64,000 nt of DNA, taken from positions 3,906,001 through 3,970,000 of the forward strand of contig NZ_CP050975.2 in the NCBI RefSeq assembly GCF_012273515.2. Direction: 5' to 3'. Positions 18,640-28,100 of this stretch are shown in pieces. This DNA is from Streptomyces sp. RPA4-2 (GTDB lineage: Bacteria; Actinomycetota; Actinomycetes; Streptomycetales; Streptomycetaceae). The stretch's first letter is position 1. Every line of letters starts with the position of its first letter. Made by a program: the position numbers and the translations under genes. The notes beneath the pieces are model-generated. The model made no database searches, had not been told where the DNA came from, and saw only the letters and a program-made list of their open reading frames with translations.

Positions 18640-18664
18640 CCCGTGGCCGGCCCGCCCCTACAGT
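18637..18664 (+). promoter_or_regulatory. candidate promoter of the lipoprotein gene
   Basis: TTGCCC (18637-18642) and TACAGT (18659-18664) with a 16-bp spacer; transcription would begin near 18671, about 40 nt before the start codon. Confidence 0.45.
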
Positions 18665-18710
18665 CCGCTCGGCTGCATCGCCCCACTTCACAGAGGACTC
18701 AGAGATCCCT

Positions 18711-19433
18711 ATGCATCACCCGTCCCCGTACCGTCCCGCCAGAACGCTGCTCGCCGTCGCGGTGCTCCCGCTGGCCCTGGCGGCCTGTTCCTCCGGAACC
18801 TCCGACCACCCCTCCGCCGCCCCGACGAAGGCGGCCAAGGACCCCGACGCCGGTCTGCTGACGGGCGCCCGGCTCAAGAAGGCGCTGGCGCCCGCGTCCT
18901 TCTTCGCCTCCGGTTTCGCGGTCGACCCCGACGGCGCACGGGACTCCGGGGCGACGTACACCGCGCCGTCCGCGTCCGCCGCGGCGAAGCCGGACTGCTC
19001 CCTGCTCGGCGGCACCAGCTGGATAGCCGTCACCGGCGTCTCCGGGGTGTCCTTCGCGCAGAACGACTACGTCAGCAAGGACACGTCCGAGGACATCGCC
19101 CAGGAGATCGACACCTTCCGCGGCGCGACCGCGGCCGAGGTGCTGAAGGGCCTGGAGAAGACCGCCACCGCCTGCACGACCTTCACCGACACGCAGACCC
19201 ACAGCCAGGTGAAGGTCACCGGTGCGGCCACCCCAGGTCTGGGCGACACCGCGTACACCCTCACCCTGACCGACAGCGCCTGGCAGAACGGCACGACCCT
19301 GCTCGCCGTGCGCTCCGGAACCGACGTCGTCAGCGTCCTGTCCACCGACGGGCACGACAACGGGGCGGCCACGGCCGGGAAGCTCGCCGCGCGGATCGTC
19401 ACGTCTCTGCGGGCCGAACACCAGCGCGCATGA
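18711..19433 (+). CDS. lipoprotein with sensor-like extracytoplasmic domain
   Basis: 240 aa. The signal peptide ends in LALAAC, so Cys26 is the lipidated residue. A short Ser/Thr/Pro tether leads to a domain of about 190 residues containing PDCSLLGGTSWIA and TACTTFTD with a conserved-looking cysteine pair, and VTGAATPGLGDTAYTLTL. The pattern resembles PknH-type extracellular sensor domains found in many Streptomyces lipoproteins. Function unknown. Translation starts at ATG; only a weak AGAGGA lies upstream. Followed on the same strand by a small membrane protein after 83 bp. Confidence 0.82.
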   Translation: MHHPSPYRPARTLLAVAVLPLALAACSSGTSDHPSAAPTKAAKDPDAGLLTGARLKKALAPASFFASGFAVDPDGARDSGATYTAPSASAAAKPDCSLLGGTSWIAVTGVSGVSFAQNDYVSKDTSEDIAQEIDTFRGATAAEVLKGLEKTATACTTFTDTQTHSQVKVTGAATPGLGDTAYTLTLTDSAWQNGTTLLAVRSGTDVVSVLSTDGHDNGAATAGKLAARIVTSLRAEHQRA

Positions 19434-19516
19434 CCCCCCGAATGGGAACATGACGGCTCGGAGGGTGTCCCCGGAGTGTCTTGGGGCGGCTCCGGGGAGT
19501 CTCGGGGGGCTTGACG

Positions 19517-19927
19517 GTGAGCATGGACAAACGCCTGGAGGCCGGCTGGCTCCAGCGGATCGCGTGGTCGGTGCTGGCCGTGGGGTCGGTGGGTCTGCTG
19601 GTCTGGGTGCCGTTCCTGTACGTGGCGATCCGCCGCGGCCGGGGCTCGGACTGGGGCGCGTTCGCCGCGTTCCTGCTGTACGAGCTGGTGACGCTGCCGT
19701 GGGCGACCACCGACCAGAGCGACTCGGGGGATCCCATCCTCGGCGTGGTCGCGCTGGTCAGCATCGGCATGGCCGTGGGCATGCTGCTGTTCGCGGTGTT
19801 CGACAGACGGCAGCCGAAGTACCGGGGGGCCGGCCGGGGTCCGGTGCCGGATCAGATGCGAGGACCCGTACAGGGCCCGGCGCAGGGCCAGGGCGGCCCG
19901 GTGCAGGGCAACCCGTACCTGCGCTAG
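19517..19927 (+). CDS. small membrane protein of unknown function
   Basis: 136 aa. Three hydrophobic segments: about 12-36 (IAWSVLAVGSVGLLVWVPFLY), 43-58 (WGAFAAFLLYELV) and 75-97 (ILGVVALVSIGMAVGMLLFAV). A Gln/Gly/Pro-rich tail with PVQGPAQGQGGPVQG repeats follows, ending NPYLR. I choose GTG 19517 because GGGGGG lies 8 nt before it; the ATG two codons later is the alternative. Pro/Gln-rich tails on small membrane proteins are common in Streptomyces; no function can be assigned. Confidence 0.75.
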   Translation: MSMDKRLEAGWLQRIAWSVLAVGSVGLLVWVPFLYVAIRRGRGSDWGAFAAFLLYELVTLPWATTDQSDSGDPILGVVALVSIGMAVGMLLFAVFDRRQPKYRGAGRGPVPDQMRGPVQGPAQGQGGPVQGNPYLR

Positions 19928-19929
19928 AC

Positions 19930-19973
19930 GACCGGGCGGGCAGCGGCGGTCGAGCCCCGCTGCCCGCCCGGTC
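19930..19973. terminator. bidirectional hairpin terminator
   Basis: Perfect 17-bp inverted repeat (19930-19946 and 19957-19973) with a 10-nt loop, between the convergent ends of the small membrane protein and M16 peptidase genes. Confidence 0.82.
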
Positions 19974-20003
19974 GGCCGTCGGCCCGCCCATCGGCCCCTT
20001 GTC

Positions 20004-21707
20004 TCAGCCGCGCCGGGTGCCCCGCAGGACCCGTACGGCGGGCCAGGCCAGCAGTGCGCCGACGCCCCAGAGGAAGACGGCGACCGCCGCCCATTCGCCG
20101 ATGCCGGTCTCCGGGTCCGAGAAGCCGAAGACGGTGTAGGCGAGCGCCGGCAGGGACCACAGTCCCGCGAGGAGACCGAAGACGACGAGCAGCGCGGTCT
20201 GGCCGCCGGTACGCCGTGCCGGCGCCGCCTTCGCCGACGAACCGGTCCCCTCGCCCCCGCCCGCCTCCGGCCGCGGCTGCCGCTGCCGGGGCGGCAGCCG
20301 GACCACCGCGCTGGGGTGCACGGCGGCGTCGATGGTCGCCATCGTGTGCGCGTCGATGCCGTTGAGGCCCGGCTCCACGTCCACGCACAGACCGTCGTGG
20401 CCGATGAGTCTGCGCCCGCCGTCGGGCCAGTTCAGTACCGCCGCGCACGCGCGGTAGAGCACGGTGGCCGTCTGCTCCCCCGCCGTCACGCTGACGCCCT
20501 CGCTCCCGACGATCAGCGAAGGACCGCCTCTCCGCTGAGGGGCGAACGTGGTCCCCGTGACGGCGTACGACGAGCCGGTCGGCGCCTGCGCGTACCCGGC
20601 CCAGTCGGCGCTGTGGCCCGCGGGCGCCTGCAACAGGGCGGTCCCGGCGGCCTCCAGCGCGACCCCGTACAGGTGCTGCGGGGTGATCGCCCACAACTCG
20701 GACCGCAGCTCGTCGAACCCGCGCGGCGCCCGGTGGGCGAGGAGGTCCTCCGCCGCGCCGGGCAGCCGCCGTAGCGCCGCGTCGTGCGCGGTCAGCGTCG
20801 CGTCCGCGCGGGCCCGTACGGCGTCCAGGTCGCCCTGCGCGATCCGGCCCGCCTGGAGTGCCGCGAGGACGTCCACGAAGCCGCCGAGCACCGCGTCCTG
20901 CTTCGCGGGCAGCGCGTCCGCGAAGGCGGTGACGACCGCGAAGCCGTCCCGTCGTGGCGTGTAGTCGGTGGCGGCCGTGTAGGAGTAGCCGCCCTCCTGC
21001 CGCAGGGCCCGGGACAACTCCCTTTCCAGTACGCCCGCGTACAGCCGGGCGGCGGTGCTGTCGCCGACCACGCTGTCCAGCAGGACACCGCCCTTGCCGT
21101 CGGAGAAGTAGGCGGGGGCGGTGGGCAGGGCCGACGTGACGGCGGGCATCGGGCGGCGGTGACCGGCGGGCAGCTTGAGCGAGAGCCCGGCCGGCAGACG
21201 TTCCCCCGCGATCCACAGCACGGCGTTGTCCCGGGTGAACCAGGTCTGCGCCCAGTGCCGCAGGTCTTCCGGCCGCAGATCCCGTACGCCCCACTCCGGG
21301 TAGCTGACCAGCCCGTACCCCTGCGCTCCGTAGCGCCACAACGGCAGTTGACCGGGCTCCCGGCGCGCCTCCTCGGTGCGCAGGATCTCCTTCTCGGTCT
21401 CCAGCCGCTCCATGGGCAGGTCCGTCAGGGAGGCGCACACACCCTCCAGGTAGGCGACGATCTCGTGCTCGGCGCCCTCCGCGTGGAAGTGGGTGAACGC
21501 GCCCTTGGTCGCGCCGTTGAAGTGGTAGTCGGCCAGGCCCTGGCGGTGCAGGGCGAGGTGCTCCAGGAGGTGGGTGACACCGGACCGGGCGAGCGTCTCG
21601 TCGGCGACGCCGACCCGGAAGACCAGCCCGGCACGCATCGGCCCGGTGGCGTACGCGAAGAGGGTCGGTATGCCGTCGACCTCGGTGGGATGGATGGCCT
21701 GGCTCAT
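20004..21707 (-). CDS. M16 family metallopeptidase with C-terminal membrane anchor
   Basis: 567 aa. Pitrilysin/insulinase-like domain with the inverted zinc motif HLLEH at 46-50. The Glu-rich helix at 103-117 (LETEKEILRTEEARR) may give the third ligand, though it is nearer than the usual ~75 residues. After a Gly/Arg-rich region at about 470-490, the C-terminus has two hydrophobic segments (about 497-520 and 533-555) that would anchor it in the membrane. There is no N-terminal signal, so the catalytic domain should face the cytoplasm. The anchor is unusual for M16. It starts 4 bp after the stop codon of the upstream gene, so the two form an operon. Confidence 0.85.
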   Translation of the reverse strand: MSQAIHPTEVDGIPTLFAYATGPMRAGLVFRVGVADETLARSGVTHLLEHLALHRQGLADYHFNGATKGAFTHFHAEGAEHEIVAYLEGVCASLTDLPMERLETEKEILRTEEARREPGQLPLWRYGAQGYGLVSYPEWGVRDLRPEDLRHWAQTWFTRDNAVLWIAGERLPAGLSLKLPAGHRRPMPAVTSALPTAPAYFSDGKGGVLLDSVVGDSTAARLYAGVLERELSRALRQEGGYSYTAATDYTPRRDGFAVVTAFADALPAKQDAVLGGFVDVLAALQAGRIAQGDLDAVRARADATLTAHDAALRRLPGAAEDLLAHRAPRGFDELRSELWAITPQHLYGVALEAAGTALLQAPAGHSADWAGYAQAPTGSSYAVTGTTFAPQRRGGPSLIVGSEGVSVTAGEQTATVLYRACAAVLNWPDGGRRLIGHDGLCVDVEPGLNGIDAHTMATIDAAVHPSAVVRLPPRQRQPRPEAGGGEGTGSSAKAAPARRTGGQTALLVVFGLLAGLWSLPALAYTVFGFSDPETGIGEWAAVAVFLWGVGALLAWPAVRVLRGTRRG

Positions 21708-21711
21708 CTGC

Positions 21712-22665
21712 TCAGCCTTTCGCGAGCGCGGCAGAACGGTGTCGGACGTACGCTTCCGCGGGCTTGCCGAGGTAGCTCCAGGGGTACTCGGAGGCCAGGT
21801 TGCCCAGCGCGCGGAAGTGCGCGGCGGCGCGGGCGTGGTCCCCGATCAGCGAGAAGAGTGCCGCGAAGTTGCCGTGCACGGTGACCCAGCCGTACACCGG
21901 CCGGTAGTGCGGGTGCAGCACCGACCGTTCGGCGGCCTCCACGAGTTCGGAGTGGACGTGGGGCCGGCGCAGATACGCCGTCCGCTCCTGCCCGGCGGGC
22001 AGGTCGAGCCAGCGCTCCAGATGCACCTCCGCCACCAGACCGCCGCTGAGCGTCCCTTCGGGCGCGTTCAGCAGGCATTCGCGGGCGAAGCCGTGCGCCG
22101 CCTCCCAGCTTCCGCTCCACTTGGGGCACAACTGCTGGAGCAGCCCGGCCTGTCCGCTGTAGTGGTGCGGATGATGGGCGGCCAGCCGGTCGTAGCGGCG
22201 CCGCGCCTCGTTCTGCCCGAGCTGGAGCCCCCTGGCCGTGGTCAGCCGCGAGGCCCAGGCCGCGTCGTGGGTCGGGTCCAGGGCGGTGGCCCGGATGAGC
22301 AGTTGCTCGGCCTGCCGCAGGTGCGCGTGGAGCCCCGCGAACTGCTCGCGGCTGACGTCCTTGGCCCGCGCGCTGGTCCGGACCTCCCAGCCCAGCCTCA
22401 CTTCACGCGTCCCGAGCAGCGTCAGGGCCAGTACGTCGCCGGGGGCGGCGGCGACCATTTCGCGCAGCGGGTGCTCCACCCCGGGGATGTCGGCGACCAC
22501 GCCGACGAGGAACGACCGGTTGGTTCCCCGCGGGAGCCCGTCCACGTACTGCCTGATCCCGGCCCAGTCCCGCGCGGCGACGGCCTGCCGCAACCAGCCC
22601 GCCTCGGGAAAGGCCGAGGCCAGCTCGAAGTCGGGGGGTGGAAGGGGCGGTGCATCGGGTGACAT
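21712..22665 (-). CDS. conserved helical protein of unknown function, coupled to M16 peptidase
   Basis: 317 aa, no signal peptide or membrane segment. Alpha-helical, with repeated patterns such as LRQAEQLLIRATALDPTHDAAW, typical of tetratricopeptide-like helix pairs, and several Trp/His-rich turns (HHPHHYSGQAG). The start at ATG 22665 is chosen by coding pattern; the frame is open further upstream but through promoter-like DNA. The 4-bp gap to the peptidase suggests translational coupling and a joint function, for example substrate presentation. It may be a DUF4034-like protein; I am not sure. Confidence 0.75.
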   Translation of the reverse strand: MSPDAPPLPPPDFELASAFPEAGWLRQAVAARDWAGIRQYVDGLPRGTNRSFLVGVVADIPGVEHPLREMVAAAPGDVLALTLLGTREVRLGWEVRTSARAKDVSREQFAGLHAHLRQAEQLLIRATALDPTHDAAWASRLTTARGLQLGQNEARRRYDRLAAHHPHHYSGQAGLLQQLCPKWSGSWEAAHGFARECLLNAPEGTLSGGLVAEVHLERWLDLPAGQERTAYLRRPHVHSELVEAAERSVLHPHYRPVYGWVTVHGNFAALFSLIGDHARAAAHFRALGNLASEYPWSYLGKPAEAYVRHRSAALAKG

Positions 22666-22821
22666 GGCGCGGATCTTAAGCGAGCCCTGCGACAACAGGG
22701 CAAGTGGATACCCGGAGCGGTAATTCCGCGGCACGTACGGGACTTCGGCGGGTAAGGGTTCGCGACGCGTAACTGCCCTTGTCCCACCGGTTCCGGGGGT
22801 ATCTGAGGGGGTATCCGAGGG

Positions 22822-22850
22822 CTGCGCATTTCCCAGAGCGGCTATATACT
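22822..22850 (+). promoter_or_regulatory. candidate promoter in the 22666-23024 gap
   Basis: CTGCGC (22822-22827) and TATACT (22845-22850) with a 17-bp spacer. TATATACT is unusually A/T-rich for this DNA. It would drive the gene at 23025 with a leader of about 170 nt; the element is partly symmetric and could also serve the divergent gene at 22665. Nothing else is recognised in the gap. Confidence 0.4.
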
Positions 22851-23024
22851 CCGCCTGGCAAATCTGCCGTGCCGCGCTCGAATGCATCCCCGTTCGACAG
22901 CGCGCCCCCACGCACTCGCTCACTCGCCCGTCGGCACAGCCGTGCGTTCTTTTGCTCTGCCATTGCGCTCTCTTTGCGCAGCCTTTCCCGTTGCCTTTCT
23001 CTTCCGAATGCCAAGGAGCCCCCC

Positions 23025-23468
23025 GTGTCCCTCAACTCCCGCCGCCGGCGTCAACTGCTGGAGGCCACCGGCCCCTTGCTGCTCCAGGGGGAACAGGTCG
23101 AACTCGCCACGCTGGCGGCGGTCGGCACGGTGTCCGTGCGCAGGCAGGCGCTCACCGCGGCGGTGGTCGGCGTACTCAGCGCCGGAACGGTGATCGCCAC
23201 GGTCAGACCGCGCCCGCTGTACATCGCCCTGACCGATCAGCGTCTGTTGTTCTTCGACGGGAACAACGGCGGAAAGCCCGGCAAACTCCTGATGAACCTC
23301 CCCCGCCCCTATGTCTCCGTCGGCGCGACGAAGAAGGGCCTCTTCGGCCTCACCCTGATAACCCAACTGTCCGTCGTGGAACAGGAACAGGCCCTCAAGG
23401 TGACCTTCCCCGTCCAGCACCGCGCGGACGGCCACCAGTTCGTGTCACTTCTCCCCGTCACGCGCTGA
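23025..23468 (+). CDS. small protein with PH-like fold, unknown function
   Basis: 147 aa. The GTG start at 23025 has AAGGAG 6 nt upstream. A hydrophobic stretch at about 38-55 (AVVGVLSAGTVIATV) is followed by YIALTDQRLLFFD, the strand pattern typical of bacterial PH / YokE-like domains, then LPRPYVSVGATKKGLFG and a final strand set. Probably a peripheral or single-pass membrane protein. Convergent with the HNH nuclease gene. Confidence 0.72.
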   Translation: MSLNSRRRRQLLEATGPLLLQGEQVELATLAAVGTVSVRRQALTAAVVGVLSAGTVIATVRPRPLYIALTDQRLLFFDGNNGGKPGKLLMNLPRPYVSVGATKKGLFGLTLITQLSVVEQEQALKVTFPVQHRADGHQFVSLLPVTR

Positions 23469-23515
23469 CACCCGGGCTCCCGTTCCGACGAGGGGCGGCC
23501 GTCGAACCGATCGAG

Positions 23516-23536
23516 CGTCGGCGGCTGGTGCCGACG
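23516..23536. terminator. weak hairpin between convergent genes
   Basis: CGTCGGC / GCCGACG, 7 bp with a 7-nt loop, inside a larger imperfect inverted repeat (GCGGCCGTCG ... GACGGCCGC) in the 84-bp gap. Confidence 0.35.
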
Positions 23537-23552
23537 GCCGCATCCGTCCTGC

Positions 23553-24338
23553 TCAGCCGCCGCACTGCTGCAGCATCATCCGCTTGTCCGCGGCCGTCAC
23601 CGGAAGGTCGTACTTCAGTGACACCTGGGCGAAGCGCACCACGTAGGAGCAGCGGATCTGCTTGTTCGGGGGCAGCCAGGTCGCGGGCCCCGAGTCGCTC
23701 TTCGCGCCGTTGGTCGGTCCGTCCACCGGGATCAGGTTGAGCGGGTCATTGGCGATGTCCTCCCGCTTGCCCTTCGTCCAGTGCGAGGCGCCCATCTGCC
23801 AGTCGTAGGACAACGGCATGACGTGGTCGATCTGGACCGTCGTCGCACGGGACTTGGCCCACTCGATCGTCTTCCCGGTGTACGGGTCGTGCAGCGTCAT
23901 GGAGGTGACGATGCAGTCGGAGCCGGCCCGGAAGCGGGCCTTCTCACCATCGCGTTTCAGGAGATCGTTTCGCGAGTCGCAGCCGTTGTGGGCGAAGGGG
24001 ATGCCGCCTGGAGCCGAGTCCATCCAGGCGTAGCCGAACTCGTCCCTCTTGTATCCCGTCTTCGGCCCGCGCCCCTTCGTCGCCACTTTCCCGATCAGCG
24101 ACCGTGCCTTCGCCTTGTCCGCGGTGGCAGTGATCACCGCCATCCCCGGCTTCGTGCCGTCCGGATTGTCCAGCGGGTTCACGGCCCGGCTGTTGCCGGC
24201 GGTCGGGACGGCGGAGCCGGAGGGTCCGCCGTCCGCGGGCGGTGGAGCGATGTCCTTGCAGCCGGCGACCACGATCCCGGCGGCCACCACCGCGGCGGAC
24301 GCCAGGAGGACGCGCCGTCCTCCGCCGCTGTACCTCAT
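23553..24338 (-). CDS. secreted HNH-type nuclease (DUF1524 family) lipoprotein
   Basis: 261 aa. The signal peptide has a VVAGC lipobox (Cys near residue 27), so the protein is probably lipid-anchored outside the cell. The C-terminal half has the DUF1524/GmrSD-C HNH pattern: QIDHVMPLSYDWQMGA, WTKGKREDIANDPLNLIPV and NGAKSDSGPATWLPP, plus cysteine pairs CDSRND / DCIVTS and RCSYV. Streptomyces members are extracellular DNases, plausible in nutrient recovery during programmed cell death. ATG 24338 is used; ATG 24356 would add six residues. Confidence 0.88.
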   Translation of the reverse strand: MRYSGGGRRVLLASAAVVAAGIVVAGCKDIAPPPADGGPSGSAVPTAGNSRAVNPLDNPDGTKPGMAVITATADKAKARSLIGKVATKGRGPKTGYKRDEFGYAWMDSAPGGIPFAHNGCDSRNDLLKRDGEKARFRAGSDCIVTSMTLHDPYTGKTIEWAKSRATTVQIDHVMPLSYDWQMGASHWTKGKREDIANDPLNLIPVDGPTNGAKSDSGPATWLPPNKQIRCSYVVRFAQVSLKYDLPVTAADKRMMLQQCGG

Positions 24339-24663
24339 GTGCCTCTCAGCAGGCATGACGCACCGCCCCCCGGGTGAGCCCGGAGAACTCCGCGCCGTGC
24401 GCGGCGTCCCCGGCCTCGGTCCCCTTCGGTTGCGCGGCGCCACCCGTGCCCTGCTCGCAGCCGCCGGCCCCGGCACCCACGGTGAACACACGCGGGCGCG
24501 GCCATGGCCGCTCCACCCCTCAGACGCACCACGACGCCCCTCCCCTTGCCTCCCCGGATCCGCCCCGTGCGGGCGCATCTCCCCTGGTGCCCACGGTAGC
24601 GGCCGGTATGCCATGGTCATACCAACCTTCAACGGGCAATAGGCGCACGCCGGGCGTATCGTC

Positions 24664-24686
24664 GGAGGTGACCCACCTCCGGAGGG
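24664..24686 (+). promoter_or_regulatory. hairpin abutting the ribosome-binding site
   Basis: GGAGGT (24664-24669) pairs with ACCTCC (24675-24680). The next bases GGAGGGAG (24681-24688) are the Shine-Dalgarno region of the gene at 24696, so the same CCTCC can pair with either. The remainder of 24339-24663 shows nothing recognisable. Confidence 0.35.
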
Positions 24687-24695
24687 AGTTCCTGG

Positions 24696-24893
24696 ATGGG
24701 CATCTTCGACAGATTCAAGGACCACGCGAAGTCCAAGGGCAAGGACATGTCCGACACCGCGGAACGGGACGTCAACGAGAAGACGGGCAACAAGTACACC
24801 GGCCAGGTGGACGACGCCCAGCAGCGGATCGAGGGCACGACGGGTCTGGAGGGTGACCGCCCCGGCCGTCCTGACCGACCCGACCAGCGCTAG
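24696..24893 (+). CDS. small antitoxin-like protein (MT0933/Rv0909 family)
   Basis: 65 aa, highly charged and hydrophilic. MGIFDRFKDHAKSKG is followed by repeated short amphipathic stretches (DTAERDVNEKTGNKYTGQVDDAQQ) and a Pro/Arg/Asp tail. This matches the small antitoxin family PF14013, also CsbD-like, widespread in actinobacteria. In Mycobacterium a member is paired with a SRPBCC-type toxin; no toxin partner is adjacent here, so a stress-protein role is as likely. AGGGAG lies 7 nt before the ATG. Confidence 0.75.
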   Translation: MGIFDRFKDHAKSKGKDMSDTAERDVNEKTGNKYTGQVDDAQQRIEGTTGLEGDRPGRPDRPDQR

Positions 24894-24982
24894 GCCCTCG
24901 CCGGGCCGTTACCCCTCGGACGCGCGGAAGCGCGACTCGCCCGTACGCGCCGCGTCGTCCATCGATCGACCGTGACACCGAG

Positions 24983-25023
24983 GCCGTCCGCGACGGGCAA
25001 CTCCCGCGGACGGCTTCTTCTTT
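24983..25023 (+). terminator. intrinsic terminator after the small antitoxin-like gene
   Basis: Perfect 10-bp stem (24983-24992 and 25005-25014) followed by TTCTTCTTT, a true T-rich tail on the plus strand. Confidence 0.82.
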
Positions 25024-25153
25024 GCCCCGCGTCGCCCCGCCCCGCCCCGTGCTTTAAGCGTGACCCCGGGGCACCGGCCCCACGACAGGGGTAAGCCGCC
25101 ACCGGCCCCCCCACGCGGCACCGACACCTCTTTCCACCACCCGGGACCCGCCT

Positions 25154-28100
25154 CTACGACCCCAGGATCGTCGCCAGGAATTCGCCGGTCCACCCCAGCA
25201 ACTCCCGCCCGACCAGCGGCTTCCCGCCCACCTTCGCGGTCTTCGGGCGCGGGACCAGCAGCTGGTGGGCGGCCGGCTTGATGACCGTGCCCGGGTACAG
25301 CCGCTTCAGGCGCAGCTCCTGCGACTCCCGCAACTCCGCCGGCGCGAAACGGATGTTGCTGCCCTGGAGCACGACCTCGCCGACCCCGCACGCCCGCGCG
25401 AGCATCCGCAGCCCGGCGACCAGCAGCAGGTTCTCCACCGGCTCGGGCAACTTGCCGTAACGGTCGACGAGTTCCTCCCGTACGGACTTCACGTCCTCCT
25501 CCGAGTTGGCGGAGGCGATGGCACGGTAGGCCTGCAGACGCAGCCGCTCGCCCGGCGCGTAGTCGTGCGGCACGTGCGCGTCGACCGGCAGCTCGATCTT
25601 GACCTCCAGCGGCGGCTCCTCCTCCACACCGCCCTCCAGCTGGGCGCGGTAGTCGGCGACCGCCTCGCCGACCATGCGTACGTACAGGTCGAAGCCCACG
25701 CCCGCGATGTGGCCGGACTGCTCGCCGCCGAGCAGGTTTCCGGCGCCGCGGATCTCCAGGTCCTTCATCGCCACGTACATGCCCGCGCCCATCTCGGTGT
25801 GCTGGGCGATGGTCGCGAGCCGCTCGTGCGCCGTCTCGGTGAGGGGCTTCTCCGGCGGGTAGAGGAAGTACGCGTAGCCGCGCTCCCGGCCGCGCCCGAC
25901 CCGGCCGCGCAGCTGGTGCAGCTGCGAGAGGCCGAAGTTGTCGCCGCGCTCCACGATCAGCGTGTTGGCGTTGGAGATGTCGATGCCGGACTCGACGATC
26001 GTCGTCGAGACGAGCACATCGAACCTGTTCTCCCAGAAGTCGACGACGACCTGCTCCAGCGACTGCTCCGACATCTGACCGTGCGCCGTCGCGATGCGCG
26101 CCTCGGGCACGATCTCCCGCAGCCGGGCGGCCGCGCGGTCGATGGACTCGACACGGTTGTGGATGTAGAAGACCTGGCCCTCGCGGAGCAGTTCGCGCCG
26201 GATGGCGGCGCCGATCTGCTTCTCCTCGTAGGGGCCGACGAAGGTCAGCACCGGGTGCCGCTCCTCCGGCGGGGTGGTGATCGTGGACATCTCGCGGATG
26301 CCCGTGACCGCCATCTCCAGGGTGCGCGGGATCGGGGTCGCGGACATCGTCAGGACGTCGACGTTGGCGCGCAGCTTCTTCAGCTGCTCCTTGTGCTCGA
26401 CGCCGAAGCGCTGCTCCTCGTCGACGATGACCAGGCCCAGGTCCTTGAACCTCGTCTCCGCGGAGAACAGGCGGTGGGTGCCGATGACGACGTCCACCGA
26501 GCCCTCGCGCAGCCCCTCCAGGACCGCCTTCGCCTCCGTGTCCGTCTGGAAGCGCGACAGCGCCCGGACGTTCACGGGGAACTGGGAGTAGCGCTCGCCG
26601 AACGTGCCGAAGTGCTGCTGCACGAGAAGCGTCGTCGGTACGAGCACCGCGACCTGTTTGCCGTCCTGCACCGCCTTGAACGCCGCGCGGACGGCGATCT
26701 CCGTCTTGCCGTATCCCACGTCGCCGCAGACCAGGCGGTCCATCGGGACCGTCTTCTCCATGTCCTCCTTGACCTCGGCGATGGTCGTGAGCTGGTCGGG
26801 GGTCTCCGCGTACGGGAAGGCGTCCTCCAGCTCGCGCTGCCAGGGCGTGTCGGCGCCGAAGGCGTGTCCCGGGGCCGCCATGCGCGCGCTGTACAGCTTG
26901 ATCAGGTCCGCGGCGATCTCCTTGACCGCCTTCTTGGCGCGGGCCTTGGTCTTCGTCCAGTCGGCGCCGCCGAGGCGGTGCATGGTCGGTGCCTCGCCGC
27001 CGACGTACTTGGTGATCTGCTCCAGCTGGTCGGTCGGGATGTAGAGGCGGTCGCCGGGCTGGCCGCGCTTGGCCGGCGCGTACTCCACGACCAGGTACTC
27101 ACGGGTCGCGCCCTGCACGGTCCGCTGGACCATCTCGATGTAGCGGCCGACACCGTGCTGCTCGTGCACGATGTAGTCGCCGGCTTCGAGGGTCAGCGGG
27201 TCGATGGTCTTGCGGCGACGGGCGGGCATGCGCGCGCCGTCCTTGCCGGCCGCCTTCTGGCCGGAGAGATCGGTCTCGGTGAGGACGGCGAGCTTGAGCG
27301 TGGGGTCCACGAAGCCGTAGTCGATCGAGCCGCAGGAGACGTGCACGACGGACGGCGCGATGCCCGCCAGGTCGGTTTCGAGGCGGGCCGCGATGCCCTC
27401 GCCGCCGAGCACCTCGACGGTACGGGCGGCGGGGCCGTGCGCCTCGGTGACGTACACCGTGCGCCAGCCCTCGGCGAGCCAGCCCTTGGTGTCGGCGAGC
27501 GCGCGGGCGGTGTCGCCGCGGTAGGTCTCGGGGGCGTGCATGCCGAGTTTGAGGGTGTCCGCGTCGCCCGCGCCGGAGCCCTCGGTGAACGACTCGTCGG
27601 CCGCGAACGGCGACACCGACCACCACATCATGTCCAGCTCGCGCGCCCGGTCCCGGACGTCCGCGATGGACCACAGGGAGGCCGCGTCCACGTCGATGGG
27701 GGCCTCGCCACCGCCGGCGGTCGCCGCCCAGGACGCCTGCAGGAACTCCTGCGAGGTCGCCACCAGGTCCGCGGCCCTGGTCCGTACCCGCTCCGGGTCG
27801 CACACGACGGCCATGGAGCCCTTGGGCAGCACGTCGAGCAGCAGCTCCATGTCGTCGACCAGGACCGGAGCCAGTGACTCCATGCCCTCCACGGCGATGC
27901 CCTCGGCGATCTTGCCGAGCAGCTCGCCCAGCTCGGGGTGGGCCTCGGCCAGCCGGGCGGCCCGCTGCCGTACGTCGTCGGTGAGCAGCAGCTCGCGGCA
28001 GGGGGGTGCCCACAGCCCGTGCCCGGCGACCTCCAGGGAGCGCTGGTCGGCGACCTTGAAGTAGCGGATCTCCTCGACGTCGTCGCCCCAGAACTCCACC

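Noticed and set aside
23553..24338. HNH lipoprotein gene as a homing or restriction nuclease
   Set aside because: The signal peptide and lipobox place it outside the cell, fitting a secreted DNase better.
25265..27877. 870-codon plus-strand frame opposite mfd
   Set aside because: Shadow of mfd; composition (Arg/Val/Leu/Gly repeats) is typical of a reverse frame.
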